From Simonsiella sp051414845 (lineage in GTDB: Bacteria; Pseudomonadota; Gammaproteobacteria; Burkholderiales; Neisseriaceae): a DNA stretch of 64,000 bases. Each line of letters starts with the position of its first letter. Position 1 is the first letter of the stretch. The stretch is from positions 992,001 through 1,056,000 of the forward strand of contig CP183313.1 in NCBI GenBank assembly GCA_051414845.1, written 5' to 3'. A model generated the notes under the pieces. It made no database searches. It had not been told where the DNA came from and was given only the letters and a program-made list of their open reading frames with translations. Below, piece by piece: positions 23,434-32,711 of the stretch. Made by a program: the position numbers and the translations under genes.

Positions 23434-25596
23434 CTACATATCCTGCACATCCACATCAATATGCCAACGAATCTGCCCGTCGCGATTTTGCTGCAATACT
23501 TGTTGCCACAAGCTCAATGCGTGGTGCAACTGTTTGCGGCTGGGACTTTCAATAAATATTTGCGCGCGTTCGCGTTGCGCCAAGCGTGCCATCAGCATGG
23601 GGACTGCGCCCATTTGAAACACTTTTTCAGGCAGCATCGGTGCAATCACATCACGAATATTATTCAAAAATTCAATCGCTTGTGCCATTTTTGGCGCATC
23701 GGCGCGAATGGCTGCCTGAAAACCAAAGGGTGGCATATCAAACAATTCGCGTTGCGCCAATTCGTGATTGGCAAACAGCGGATAATGCTGCGCGCGTATG
23801 GCTTGAAACACATAATGTTCAGGCAAACGACTTTGAATCAGCACGCGCCCTTGCTTTTCGGCGCGCCCTGCTCTGCCTGAAACCTGCATGAGTTCAGCAA
23901 ACAAGCGTTCAGGCGCGCGAAAATCGCTACTGAATAATGAGCCATCGGCATTGAGCACAATCACCAAATTCAGCCGCGCAAAATCGTGTCCTTTGGCGAG
24001 CATTTGCGTGCCGACCAAAACATCAATCGCGCCTGCTTGAATTTGTTGGTATAAGTCGTCCCAATCGTTTTTGCGGCTGGTCGTATCTCTGTCCACGCGT
24101 GCGATATTGGCTTGTGGCAAGGCAAGGCGCAGCGTGTCTTCTATGCGCTGCGTGCCTTGCCCTATGGCGGTTAAATCTTGGTTGCCGCACTCGGGACACG
24201 CACTGGGGGTAGGTTGCCTGAAATCGCAATGATGGCAACGCAATTGGCGTGCGCGTTGGTGCAACACCATTTTTGCGGCACAGTTGGGGCAACCAAATGT
24301 GTGTCCGCAATCGCCGCAAAACAGCGCAGGCGCGAACCCACGACGGTTGAGATACACCAGCGACAAACCGCCAGCTTGATGATTTTGTTGCAATAATTTC
24401 AAGGCTTGCGGCGAAATCCCGTTGTCCAAAGTCAGTTTGCTCACATCCAACATCTGAATTTCAGGCAGCCTTGATGCTTGGTGCGCGCGTTCAGGCAGCG
24501 TTAATAATTGATACGCGCCTGTTTGCGCTTTGTGCCATGTTTCCAAGCTAGGCGTGGCACTACCCAACACAATCGGACAGCCACTTTGATGCGCGCGCCA
24601 CACGGCTAAATCGCGGGCATGATAGCGTAAGTCGTTGTCTTGCTTGAAAGAAGTATCGTGTTCTTCGTCCACGACAATCAAACCCAAATCGGCTAAGGGC
24701 GTAAACACCGCCAAACGCGTGCCAATCACAAGCTTGGCTTGACAGCTGAGCGCACGCAAATAATCTTGCCCACGCGCGCCTGCTGCGGTTTGGCTGTGCA
24801 ATACGGCAGTTGGCATATCGGGAAAACGCGTTGCAATCCGCGCCAAAAGTTGCGGCGTTAAATTGATTTCAGGCAGCAAGAACAGCACTTGTTTGCCCTC
24901 TGCCAACACCTGCGCCATGATGTCAAAATAGACTTCAGTTTTGCCGCTGCCTGTGATGCCGTAGAGTAAAAACGGCTGATATTGACCGAGCTTGCTTTTG
25001 ACTTGTTGCGCCGATTCGTTTTGTGTGGCGTTGAGTTGGTGCGACGATGGCGGAATAATCGGCGCGGCTTGCTCGCTAATTTCAAGCCATTGTTTTGATT
25101 CATATTCTTGAATCATTTTTGCCGCATTAGACGCGATGGCTTTCAGGCTGCCTAAACTATGGCTGCCTGAAAACAAAGCTTGCCACAGAGCCAGTTTCTT
25201 CACATGATTTTTCGGCGGCGGCGTTTGTGTTTTGCCCAATTCGTTGAGCGTATAAAAAAGCGGGGACTGCGGCAAACTTAACGCTTTGCTTTCTTTGAGC
25301 GCGGCTGGCAATGCGGTAAACACCGTTTGCCCCAGCGGATAATGGTAATAACGCGCAGCAAACTCAATCAGCGCGCGCCAATTTTCAGGCAGCCTGAAAT
25401 CATCGGCAAGCACTTCTTGAATCGGCAAAATTTTGTTCACATCAAAATCAGGCACCACATCCGCCGCCCACACAACGCCCACTTGTTTTTTGTTGTTCAA
25501 CGTCACCACCACGCGGCTGCCGAACGGCAAGGCTTCGCTGTGGGCATAAGTGAGCAAGGGCAATAAGGTATTGAGCGCGATGTGGTGATAAATCAT
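23434..25596 (-). CDS. priA: Primosomal protein N' (replication restart helicase)
   Basis: 3'-5' DNA helicase that rebuilds replication forks after collapse. The 720-residue protein has an N-terminal 3'-DNA-binding domain, Walker A GITGSGKTEVYF, the DEEH box VDEEHDTSFKQDNDLRYHARD, the zinc clusters CGDCGHTFGCPNC and CHHCDFRQPTPSACPECG, and helicase motif QVSGRAGRAEKQGRV. The chosen ATG follows GGGAAAA; a further upstream start adds 19 unrelated residues. Three DUS-type copies are read in frame (DFRLPENW, SRLPEI, SRLPEHY). Confidence 0.96.
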   Translation of the reverse strand: MIYHHIALNTLLPLLTYAHSEALPFGSRVVVTLNNKKQVGVVWAADVVPDFDVNKILPIQEVLADDFRLPENWRALIEFAARYYHYPLGQTVFTALPAALKESKALSLPQSPLFYTLNELGKTQTPPPKNHVKKLALWQALFSGSHSLGSLKAIASNAAKMIQEYESKQWLEISEQAAPIIPPSSHQLNATQNESAQQVKSKLGQYQPFLLYGITGSGKTEVYFDIMAQVLAEGKQVLFLLPEINLTPQLLARIATRFPDMPTAVLHSQTAAGARGQDYLRALSCQAKLVIGTRLAVFTPLADLGLIVVDEEHDTSFKQDNDLRYHARDLAVWRAHQSGCPIVLGSATPSLETWHKAQTGAYQLLTLPERAHQASRLPEIQMLDVSKLTLDNGISPQALKLLQQNHQAGGLSLVYLNRRGFAPALFCGDCGHTFGCPNCAAKMVLHQRARQLRCHHCDFRQPTPSACPECGNQDLTAIGQGTQRIEDTLRLALPQANIARVDRDTTSRKNDWDDLYQQIQAGAIDVLVGTQMLAKGHDFARLNLVIVLNADGSLFSSDFRAPERLFAELMQVSGRAGRAEKQGRVLIQSRLPEHYVFQAIRAQHYPLFANHELAQRELFDMPPFGFQAAIRADAPKMAQAIEFLNNIRDVIAPMLPEKVFQMGAVPMLMARLAQRERAQIFIESPSRKQLHHALSLWQQVLQQNRDGQIRWHIDVDVQDM

Positions 25597-25829
25597 GATG
25601 TTTTCCCGAAATGGTGCGGGTGAAGTTGGGATATCGTGTGGATAAGTAATCAAGGGTTTTGATTGGTTTGGAAATTTTCAGTCTGCCTATTTTTTGTGCA
25701 ATTTAATTGGTTTTTGCACATTTGTTTGGCATGAAACTTGGGATAGTTTGTGGATAAGTGTGTTAAACCGTTTAGCCGTAATATGATTTTCAGGCTGCCT
25801 AAAAATTAGGCAGCCTGAAACTATAAACC

Positions 25830-25919
25830 GTAGGTCAGATTCTAGAATCCGACATTTTTTTGAATATCACAAATATTTGTTTTTTTTCAAATATTGTTGA
25901 ATACAAGTATCCGACCTAC
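25830..25919. repeat. BIME-like unit of two opposed REP hairpins, degenerate
   Basis: It starts with GTAGGTCAGATTCTAGAATCC and ends with GAATACAAGTATCCGACCTAC, 90 bases in all, with an A+T-rich centre. Same plan as 10473-10561 and 28017-28103. The rest of the 344-base gap upstream of priA contains DUS copies only. Confidence 0.7.
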
Positions 25920-25940
25920 ACGTTTCAGGCAGCCTGAAAA

Positions 25941-26972
25941 CTATTCTGGCACAGCCAACCCAAAATGCGTAAACGCGGCGGCAGTTGCCATGCGTCCGCG
26001 TGGCGTGCGTTGCAAAAAGCCTTGCTGAATCAAGTAGGGTTCAATCACATCTTCAATCGTATCGGTGGATTCGCCAATCGCCGCTGCCACATTTTCCAAG
26101 CCCACAGGCCCACCTGCAAATTTATGCAACACGGCTTCTAAAAATTTTCTATCCATCATGTCCAAGCCGATTTTGTCTACATCTAACATGGACAATGCAG
26201 CATCCGCGACCGCCGCATCTATGCTGCCTGAATGTTTTACATCAGCATAATCGCGCACGCGGCGTAATAAGCGATTGGCAATGCGCGGCGTGCCACGGCT
26301 GCGGCGTGCCACTTCCAGCGCGCCTTGCTCGTTTAAATCCAGCGACAACAATTGCGCGGAACGGGCGACAATCGTTGCTAAATCCTGCGTTTCGTAAAAC
26401 TCCAAACGCGACACAATACCAAAACGGTCGCGCAAAGGATTGGTCAGCATACCTGCACGCGTGGTCGCACCAACGAGTGTAAACGGTGGCAAATCAATTT
26501 TAACCGAACGCGCGGCTGGGCCTTCGCCAATCATAATGTCTAGCTGATAATCTTCCATCGCGGGATACAAAATCTCTTCCACAACGGGACTAAGCCTATG
26601 AATTTCATCAATGAATAAAACATCATGTGGTTCTAAATTGGTCAGCAACGCCGCCAAATCGCCTGCGCGCTCCAATACTGGTCCAGACGTTTGGCGCACG
26701 TTTACCCCCAATTCGCGCGCAATAATGTTGGCCAGCGTGGTTTTGCCTAAACCCGGTGGCCCGAAAAGCAATGTGTGGTCTAAGGCTTCGCCGCGATTTT
26801 TGGCTGCCTGAATAAAAATGGCAAGTTGCTCTTTGGCTTTGGTTTGCCCGATGTAATCGTTGAGCGTTTTCGGACGCAGCGCGCGCTCTAATTGCTCTTC
26901 TTGTTGCGACATGGATTGCGCGGAAATCACGCGCGGCGCGGCATTGCTGGTAAGGTTATCGGTTTGTAACAT
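25941..26972 (-). CDS. ruvB: Holliday junction branch migration ATPase
   Basis: Hexameric motor that, with RuvA, drives branch migration at Holliday junctions. The 343 residues show Walker A GPPGLGKTTLANI, Walker B LFIDEIHRLSP, sensor 1 LVGATTRAGMLTNPLRDRFG with the arginine finger, and the C-terminal winged helix ending QQGFLQRTPRGRMAT. It starts 29 bases after the truC stop, so the two are probably cotranscribed. ruvA and ruvC are not in the window. Confidence 0.97.
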   Translation of the reverse strand: MLQTDNLTSNAAPRVISAQSMSQQEEQLERALRPKTLNDYIGQTKAKEQLAIFIQAAKNRGEALDHTLLFGPPGLGKTTLANIIARELGVNVRQTSGPVLERAGDLAALLTNLEPHDVLFIDEIHRLSPVVEEILYPAMEDYQLDIMIGEGPAARSVKIDLPPFTLVGATTRAGMLTNPLRDRFGIVSRLEFYETQDLATIVARSAQLLSLDLNEQGALEVARRSRGTPRIANRLLRRVRDYADVKHSGSIDAAVADAALSMLDVDKIGLDMMDRKFLEAVLHKFAGGPVGLENVAAAIGESTDTIEDVIEPYLIQQGFLQRTPRGRMATAAAFTHFGLAVPE

Positions 26973-27001
26973 AATGATTTAACGAATATAGTCGATGATG
27001 G

Positions 27002-27727
27002 CTATTTGATTTCAAGCTGCAAAGCTTGGCTAACTTGCTGCCATGCGATGTCTAAGGGCGCATGAATGCGGATGATTTGCTGCGTTGCTGGGTCGCAAAA
27101 TTGCAAGGATTCGGCATGCAACAATAAACGCATGTTGCCACAAAAGTTGTATACAGCATGATTTTGCTGCAAATCGCCGTGTGTTGTGTCGCCAATAATT
27201 GGGTGGAAAATATGCTTTAAATGGCGGCGAATTTGGTGTTTACGCCCTGTTTGCGGCATGGCACGGATTAAACTATAACGCGACGTGGCAAACTTGGCTT
27301 GGCTTTGAAACGGCAATTCACTCTGTGCCAGCGTAACATAATCGGTTATCGCTGTTTGCGCCGCTTTATCGCGCTGGGCGTGAATGTCGGCAATATCGTC
27401 TAATTGTTCTTTGAGCGGATAATCAATGTGTCCTTGCGCTGTCGTCCAACCGCGTACAATAGCAAGATACTGTTTTTCTATTATTTTTTGTTCAAATTGT
27501 ACACTTAATTCGCGCGCCATCTCGCTGTTGAGTGCCAGCAAAATCACGCCCGATGTTGGGCGGTCGAGCCGATGAACGGGGTAAACATGTTGCCCGATTT
27601 GGTCGCGCAAGGTTTGCATGAGAAACACGGTTTCATGGCTGTCTAACCACGAGCGATGCACCAACATGCCCGCGGGTTTATTGACGGCGATGTAGTCGCT
27701 GGTGTGTAAAAGAATGTCTAAGGGCAT
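27002..27727 (-). CDS. truC: tRNA pseudouridine(65) synthase
   Basis: RluA-family pseudouridine synthase. The catalytic Asp is in YPVHRLDRPTSGVILLAL; the N-terminal DYIAVNKPAGMLVHRS and C-terminal RAMPQTGRKHQIRRHLKHI motifs are also typical. At 241 residues without an S4 domain, and with the HRLDRPTSG variant, it matches TruC (U65 of tRNA-Ile/Asp) rather than RluA/C/D. Located directly upstream of ruvB. Confidence 0.9.
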   Translation of the reverse strand: MPLDILLHTSDYIAVNKPAGMLVHRSWLDSHETVFLMQTLRDQIGQHVYPVHRLDRPTSGVILLALNSEMARELSVQFEQKIIEKQYLAIVRGWTTAQGHIDYPLKEQLDDIADIHAQRDKAAQTAITDYVTLAQSELPFQSQAKFATSRYSLIRAMPQTGRKHQIRRHLKHIFHPIIGDTTHGDLQQNHAVYNFCGNMRLLLHAESLQFCDPATQQIIRIHAPLDIAWQQVSQALQLEIK

Positions 27728-27786
27728 GGGTGGAGACCTTTGCTGAACCTGACTTACCGATTCAGGCAGCCTGAAAGAAATGAATC

Positions 27787-27987
27787 ATTTTCAGACTGAG
27801 ACCTTTGCAAACTCCTTTCAGGCAGCCTGAAAATTAATCTGTTCGCCATTCTTGTGCAGGCGGAAATTTATCATCGATACTCATCAATCTCTGATAAAAA
27901 TAGCAACTAGAAAATCAAAGTTGAATTCCCGTCTTATGCAGAAATGACGAAGGTTTGAAAGTTTCAGGTTTTTGCAAAGGTTTCAGG
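27787..27987. repeat. Composite NIME-like repeat with CTTTGCAAA ends
   Basis: GAGACCTTTGCAAA at the left and TTTGCAAAGGTTTC at the right are inverted. Inside are two degenerate dRS3 copies (27848-27867, 27925-27945) around a core ending AAAATCAAAGTTGAATTCCCG. The same core and ends recur at 62811-62999. The end sequence recalls the termini of IS1106-type elements; that link is from memory. Confidence 0.55.
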
Positions 27988-28010
27988 CTGCCTGAAACTT
28001 TTGCAAAACC
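27967..28010. repeat. Extended palindrome built around one DUS
   Basis: GGTTTTTGCAAAGGTTTCAGG and its near-complement continue the DUS symmetry to about 21 bases per arm with few mismatches. It overlaps the right end of the composite repeat and could form a cruciform. Confidence 0.6.
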
Positions 28011-28016
28011 TAAATC

Positions 28017-28103
28017 GTAGGTCAAATTTTTGAATCCAACATTTTTTAGCAAGACGCAATCATTTGTTTTTTTGAAATTATAGAATTCAAGAATTCAACC
28101 TAC
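28017..28103. repeat. BIME-like unit of two opposed REP hairpins, strongly degenerate
   Basis: GTAGGTCAAATTTTTGAATCC and, 45 bases on, GAATTCAAGAATTCAACCTAC. The centre shares CATTTTTT and ATTTGTTTTTTT with the unit at 25830. Together with the composite repeat it fills the 400-base gap between hemC and truC. Confidence 0.65.
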
Positions 28104-28128
28104 ACATGTTTCAGTCTGCCTGAAAAAA

Positions 28129-29067
28129 TTAAGCGTCCGCCAAAACAGCAGCAATCACTTCCAGCGCGCCATCATCGGCTAATTTTTTCGCCACCGCGCG
28201 ACCGAGTGCATCGGCATAAGGCGCAGGTGCTTGCGCTTGTGCTTGCAGCATAACCGAGCCGTCGGGGTGTGACACCAAGCCATTGAGCGTTAATAAGCCT
28301 TGTTCGTCTGCCGTGCAATAAGCTGCGAGCGGCACTTGGCAACTGCCGCCCAATGCACGTGCCAAAGCGCGTTCTGCGGTTACGCACGCTGCGGTTTTGG
28401 CGTGATTGAGTGGCAACAAAACTTCTACTAAATCGCTGCGATGTGCCGCAATTTCAATGCCTAACGCGCCCTGCCCTGCGGCTGGCAAACTGTCGGCTGG
28501 CGACAACACACCACGAATGCGCGCGTGCAATTCCAAACGTTCCAAACCCGCCGCCGCCAAAATAATCGCGTCGTAATCACCATTATCCAATTTGCTCAAA
28601 CGCGTTTGCACATTGCCGCGCAAAGGTTTAATCGTTAAATGTGGGAAACGTGCGCGTAATTGCGCTTCACGGCGCAAGCTTGACGTACCGACTACCGCGC
28701 CTTGTGGCAAATCTTCCAAACGCGCGTAATTATTGGACACAAACGCGTCAAACGGATTGGCGCGCTCTCCAATCGCCACCAAAGCGAAGCCTTCGGGCAA
28801 ATCCATCGGCACATCTTTAATTGAATGCACGGCCAAATCAGCACGATTTTCTTGCAGCGCAGTTTCCAATTCTTTGATAAATAGGCCTTTACCACCAATT
28901 TTGGACAAGGTTTTATCCAAAATTTGGTCGCCTTTTGTTGTCATACCCAAAATGTTGATTTCACATTCGGGATACAAGCTTTGCAACTGCGCTTGAATAT
29001 GCTTGGCTTGCCACATCGCCAAGGCACTTTCGCGGCTGACAATAGTTAAAGTTTTCGGTGCAATCAT
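28129..29067 (-). CDS. hemC: Hydroxymethylbilane synthase (porphobilinogen deaminase)
   Basis: Haem-pathway enzyme that joins four porphobilinogen units into hydroxymethylbilane. The 312 residues include the active-site aspartate region VHSIKDVPMDLPEGF, GTSSLRREAQL, LRGNVQTRLSKLD, and GGSCQVPLAAYC with the cysteine that carries the dipyrromethane cofactor. hemH is also in the window but 9 kb away; no other haem genes are adjacent. Confidence 0.97.
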   Translation of the reverse strand: MIAPKTLTIVSRESALAMWQAKHIQAQLQSLYPECEINILGMTTKGDQILDKTLSKIGGKGLFIKELETALQENRADLAVHSIKDVPMDLPEGFALVAIGERANPFDAFVSNNYARLEDLPQGAVVGTSSLRREAQLRARFPHLTIKPLRGNVQTRLSKLDNGDYDAIILAAAGLERLELHARIRGVLSPADSLPAAGQGALGIEIAAHRSDLVEVLLPLNHAKTAACVTAERALARALGGSCQVPLAAYCTADEQGLLTLNGLVSHPDGSVMLQAQAQAPAPYADALGRAVAKKLADDGALEVIAAVLADA

Positions 29068-29182
29068 AGGAGCTTTCTACTTTGTTTCAGGCTGCCTGAA
29101 ACAGCTTAATCATTTAAAAAATGCGCGATTTTAGCATGTTTTCGCTGCCAATTCGTCACCTTGCTTTCAGGCAGACTGAAAA

Positions 29183-29214
29183 TAAAATAGAGACGGATAT
29201 CCGTCTCTATTTTA
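29183..29214. terminator. Bidirectional terminator at the barrel gene end
   Basis: TAAAATAGAGACGGAT and ATCCGTCTCTATTTTA form a perfect 16-base-arm palindrome with T runs on both strands, 14 bases after the stop of the outer-membrane protein gene. Confidence 0.85.
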
Positions 29215-29228
29215 GCAGGACTGCTGAA

Positions 29229-29825
29229 TTAGAATTTGTAACGCAAGCCAACCGTAGCTTCGTGTGCATTCAAATCAGAATCCAAGTGGTTGTAACGATA
29301 ACCTGCGTCTAAGCTCATATTGTTATCGATTTGGTAGCCTACACCAGCCAAAACACCTGCGCCGACTTTGGTGTCTTTTTCAGTAGAGTGACGAGTTGCG
29401 CTGTTTTCGGTGCGTTTAATGCGGTTTGCTGCCAAACGTGCGCCAACGTAAGGTTGGAAACGACCTGTAGGGAAGTCATAAATTGCTGAAACGCCTACGC
29501 CTTGCGCTTTGGTTTCTGCATGTGCATTGTTGGCATTTTCGTCTACTTTGCCATAATGCGTGTAGTCCGCAGCAACGCGCGCATTACCGAAATCATAACC
29601 GACGCTCGCGCGTGGCAAGAAGTTGGATTCGTTATATGACTCTTTCACGCTGTTGAATTCGCTATCAGCGCGAACATGAGCTAAACCCATATCGCCTTGG
29701 ATGTAGTAGCCAGTACCAGCAGTATTGTTGTAGTACACATTGTTATCGTAAGTTTCAGCCAAAGCTGCTGTTGGTAATGCTAAAGTTGCGGCAACTAATG
29801 CGGCTAAACGGAATGCTTTTTTCAT
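29229..29825 (-). CDS. Opacity-family outer-membrane beta-barrel protein
   Basis: 198 residues with a Sec signal peptide (about 1-23, ending ALPTAALA) and an alternating pattern of amphipathic strands typical of an eight-strand barrel: GYYIQGDMGLAHVRAD, PRASVGYDFGNARVAADYT, RFQPYVGARLAANRI, GAGVLAGVGYQIDNNMSLD, EATVGLRYKF. The last residue is the aromatic Phe needed for assembly by BAM. Loops between strands are polar, as in Opa/NspA relatives. AAGGATGATGAT precedes the ATG. There is no repeat tract of the kind that phase-varies opa genes. A role in adhesion is possible but not shown. Confidence 0.82.
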   Translation of the reverse strand: MKKAFRLAALVAATLALPTAALAETYDNNVYYNNTAGTGYYIQGDMGLAHVRADSEFNSVKESYNESNFLPRASVGYDFGNARVAADYTHYGKVDENANNAHAETKAQGVGVSAIYDFPTGRFQPYVGARLAANRIKRTENSATRHSTEKDTKVGAGVLAGVGYQIDNNMSLDAGYRYNHLDSDLNAHEATVGLRYKF

Positions 29826-29922
29826 ATCATCATCCTTATGGTTATTGATGTTTCACGACGTAATGCCGTTGGGAAAGCGCATTTTAATGTAGGATTTTGC
29901 GATTTTACAAGTTTAATTGTGT

Positions 29923-29971
29923 AAAAACAGGCTGCCTGAAAGATTCTGTTGCTTTCAGGCAGCCTGTTTTT
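29923..29971 (-). terminator. Inverted DUS pair acting as terminator of the binding-protein gene
   Basis: AAAAACAGGCTGCCTGAAAG and CTTTCAGGCAGCCTGTTTTT form a 20-base-arm hairpin with a nine-base loop and T tails on both strands. This is the classical neisserial use of paired uptake sequences. Confidence 0.8.
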
Positions 29972-29994
29972 ACTTTTTATTTAAAAGTCAGTGA

Positions 29995-30834
29995 TTATTT
30001 TGCAAAATATTTGCTTTCAATTTGCGCATATTCACCATTTTGACGTACTTTATTCAATGCTGAATTAAGTACATTCAACATTTCCGCATTGCCTTTTTTC
30101 ACAGCAATGCCGTAATCTTCTGTTGTGAAATCAGGTACTTCAACCATGGTAAAGCCTTTGTTGTTATTGTTTTTCACATAATTAGCAATCACGGCGCTAT
30201 CGCTAATCGCTGCATCCAAGCCGCCGTTTTCTACTTCTTTCAACATCAATGGTACGCTGTCAAAGCGTGCGATTTGCTGGCTGGTTGTGCCGAAGATTTT
30301 TTGCGCTGCCAAGTCGCCTGTGTAACCTGTTACCACACCGACTTTGTTCATTTTTTTCAAATCTTCAAACGATTTGATGTTTTTAGAAGGCGGTACCAAC
30401 ACGATTTGTTTGATTTGGTAATATGAATCCGTGAAATCCAAAGTTTGTTTGCGCTCTTCGGTAATGGTTACGCCAGACATCACCATATCCACATCGCCAT
30501 TGCCCAACGCAGGGAACAAGCTATCCCAAGGCTTGTGTTGGAATTCCACTTTAAAGCCACCAGCTTTTGCCATCGCGTTCATCAAATCTACGTCAAAACC
30601 ATTGATTTCTTGTTTTTCATTCAACGATTCAAATGGTGCAAATTCCGCATTCATGGCAACGCGATAAACTTTGCCTTCGCCAGTTGTTGTGGCAACAGTG
30701 CTGCTTGGTGCTGGTTCGGAAGCTTTGGGTTGAGCAGAAGTTTGTTGTTGGCTTTGACCGCTGCAAGCAGCCAAAGTTAAAGCAGAAAAAGAAACGGCGG
30801 TAACCAGCCATTTATAGGCGAATTGAGCAAACAT
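29995..30834 (-). CDS. Amino-acid ABC transporter substrate-binding lipoprotein
   Basis: 279-residue family 3 solute-binding protein. The lipobox is LTLAAC (Cys24), followed by a Ser/Pro/Thr-rich tether and the two-lobed domain beginning VYRVAMNAEFAPFESLNEKQEINGFDVDLM, with DMVMSGVTITEERKQTLDFTDSYY as the hinge-side signature. The ligand is probably a polar or basic amino acid. GAGGAT precedes the ATG. No permease or ATPase gene is adjacent, so it must serve a transporter encoded elsewhere. A related but distinct binding protein is at 58913. Confidence 0.88.
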   Translation of the reverse strand: MFAQFAYKWLVTAVSFSALTLAACSGQSQQQTSAQPKASEPAPSSTVATTTGEGKVYRVAMNAEFAPFESLNEKQEINGFDVDLMNAMAKAGGFKVEFQHKPWDSLFPALGNGDVDMVMSGVTITEERKQTLDFTDSYYQIKQIVLVPPSKNIKSFEDLKKMNKVGVVTGYTGDLAAQKIFGTTSQQIARFDSVPLMLKEVENGGLDAAISDSAVIANYVKNNNNKGFTMVEVPDFTTEDYGIAVKKGNAEMLNVLNSALNKVRQNGEYAQIESKYFAK

Positions 30835-30971
30835 GGTAAATCCTCAAAGTGTTTAGGGATAAAATAAAGGTGCGATTTTAACACTAACTTACAGTTTTCG
30901 CATAGGCTTATCCAAGCGATAAAACGTTATTTTTCACTATCATAATCGTGTAATGACTTTATTCAATAACA

Positions 30972-31012
30972 ATTTCAGGCAGCCTGAAATATTGTTTCAG
31001 GCTGCCTGAAAT
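30972..31012 (-). terminator. Inverted DUS pair after pta
   Basis: ATTTCAGGCAGCCTGAAA, five bases, then the complementary DUS. An 18-base-arm hairpin 10 bases after the pta stop; weak T tract. Confidence 0.6.
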
Positions 31013-31022
31013 TTTCAGCAAA

Positions 31023-32516
31023 TTATTTCGCCGCTTCCATTTGCGTTGCTTGAATTGCAGTCAAAGCGATGGTATACACAATGTCTTCCACCAATGCCCC
31101 ACGCGACAAGTCGTTTACAGGTTTACGCAAACCTTGCAACATCGGCCCCACGCTCAACACGTTCGCATTGCGTTGCACCGCTTTGTAAGTGCAGTTGCCA
31201 GTCGTCAAGTTCGGGAAAATGAACACATTGGCTTTGCCTGCCACTGCGCTGTTTGGCGCTTTCGATTTCGCCACGCTTTCCACCACCGCCGCGTCGTATT
31301 GCAATGGACCATCCACCGCCAAATCTGGACGTTTTTCGCGCACCAATTTCGTTGCTTCAATCACCAAATCAACATCTGGACCTGTGCCTGAATCAATCGT
31401 TGAATACGAAATCATCGCCACGCGCGGTTCAATGCCAAACGCTTTTGCGCTGTCGGCAGATTGAATCGCGATTTCTGCCAATTGCTCAGCAGTTGGGTTT
31501 GGATTCACCGCGCAATCGCCGTACACCACCACTTGACCAGGCAACAACATGAAGAATACGCTAGATACGATGCTCGCGTTTGGCGCAGTTTTGATTAATT
31601 GCAACGCTGGGCGAATGGTGTTTGCCGTGGTGTGAACCGCGCCAGAAACCAAGCCGTCCACGTCGTTTTGCGCCATCATCATCGTACCCAAAACAACGGT
31701 ATCTTGTAATTGTTTACGCGCATCTTCAGGCGTTAAGCCTTTCGATTTACGCAATTCGCACATTGGCGCAACGTATTGTTCAATAATGCTTTCTGGATTG
31801 ATGATTTCCAAGCTTTCAGGCAGCGTAATGCCCAATTCTTGCGCGACAGCAGTTACGGCTTCGCGTGGTGCTAGCAACACGCAACGGGCAATGCCTTTCT
31901 CATGACAAATAGCCGCCGCGCGCACGGTGCGCGGTTCTGCGCCTTCTGGCAGTACAATGCGTTTGTTGGCTTTTTGCGCTTTGTCCATCATATTGAAACG
32001 AAATTGTGCAGGCGAAACACGGTCGGTTGTTGCGTTCAATAGGCCTTCCAAGCCTTGCAATTGAGCCGCAGAACCTAAGTAAGGCAATTTATTTTGTTCA
32101 GCAGGTTTGGCTGTATCGGCAATCACGCCTGCAAATTCAACGGTTTTGCCTGCAAATAATTGTTTTGCAGCGGCAATACGTTTACTCACTTCCGCTGTGC
32201 TGTCACCGCTCACGGCAAACACCACTTGCGCGTTAAAAGTCGTCGCCAATTCAACATTTTGCATAGACAACAACAAGTTATCGCCATCAGGTGCAATACC
32301 TTGAATCACAATATTTTTGCTGGGCAATTGCGCCACTTCGCCTACCAACACATCCAACCAATCATCGCCTTCGCCAATTGCCAACATATTATTGGCGCGC
32401 TCTAAATCCGCAAATGGATTATAAACCGCCGCATCAGGAAAAGCCTTGGCAACCGCTTGCGCCATGGCAGCAGCGTTTACATGGCGGTTCACAGGAACGA
32501 TTAATACATAAGACAT
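31023..32516 (-). CDS. pta: Phosphate acetyltransferase
   Basis: Interconverts acetyl-CoA and acetyl phosphate. The 497 residues comprise an N-terminal regulatory part of the DRTGG type (about 1-170) and the PTA domain with RIVLPEGAEPRTVRAAAICHEKG, VDGLVSGAVHTTANTIRPAL and FIFPNLTTGNCTYKAVQR. This is shorter than the 714-residue E. coli enzyme. AAAGGAAAC is positioned correctly for the chosen ATG; a start 16 codons earlier is unlikely. Acetate kinase is not adjacent. It could receive carbon from deoxyribose breakdown via acetyl-CoA, but that link is inference. Confidence 0.93.
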   Translation of the reverse strand: MSYVLIVPVNRHVNAAAMAQAVAKAFPDAAVYNPFADLERANNMLAIGEGDDWLDVLVGEVAQLPSKNIVIQGIAPDGDNLLLSMQNVELATTFNAQVVFAVSGDSTAEVSKRIAAAKQLFAGKTVEFAGVIADTAKPAEQNKLPYLGSAAQLQGLEGLLNATTDRVSPAQFRFNMMDKAQKANKRIVLPEGAEPRTVRAAAICHEKGIARCVLLAPREAVTAVAQELGITLPESLEIINPESIIEQYVAPMCELRKSKGLTPEDARKQLQDTVVLGTMMMAQNDVDGLVSGAVHTTANTIRPALQLIKTAPNASIVSSVFFMLLPGQVVVYGDCAVNPNPTAEQLAEIAIQSADSAKAFGIEPRVAMISYSTIDSGTGPDVDLVIEATKLVREKRPDLAVDGPLQYDAAVVESVAKSKAPNSAVAGKANVFIFPNLTTGNCTYKAVQRNANVLSVGPMLQGLRKPVNDLSRGALVEDIVYTIALTAIQATQMEAAK

Positions 32517-32651
32517 TTTGTTTCCTTTCTTCATTGCAAAAATGAATGCAGCAGAACGCTGCAAAGCGGCAGTAATATAGCTTATTTGAGCGTTGAAATA
32601 AACCGAAATATGAAAAAATACTGCATTTTATGATTTGGATTAAATGAAATA

Positions 32652-32690
32652 AGGCTGCCTGAAAACTTATCAAAAGTTTTCAGGCAGCCT
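32652..32690 (-). terminator. Inverted DUS pair after hupB
   Basis: AGGCTGCCTGAAAACTT and AAGTTTTCAGGCAGCCT form 17-base perfect arms around a five-base loop. Both copies match only the AGGCTGCCTGAA dialect at the outer ends. Confidence 0.75.
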
Positions 32691-32711
32691 ATTTATCTAT
32701 TGCAACAAAAA

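Noticed and set aside
29229..29825. Phase variation of the opacity-type gene
   Set aside because: No pentameric CTCTT repeat or homopolymer tract was found in the signal-peptide or promoter region.
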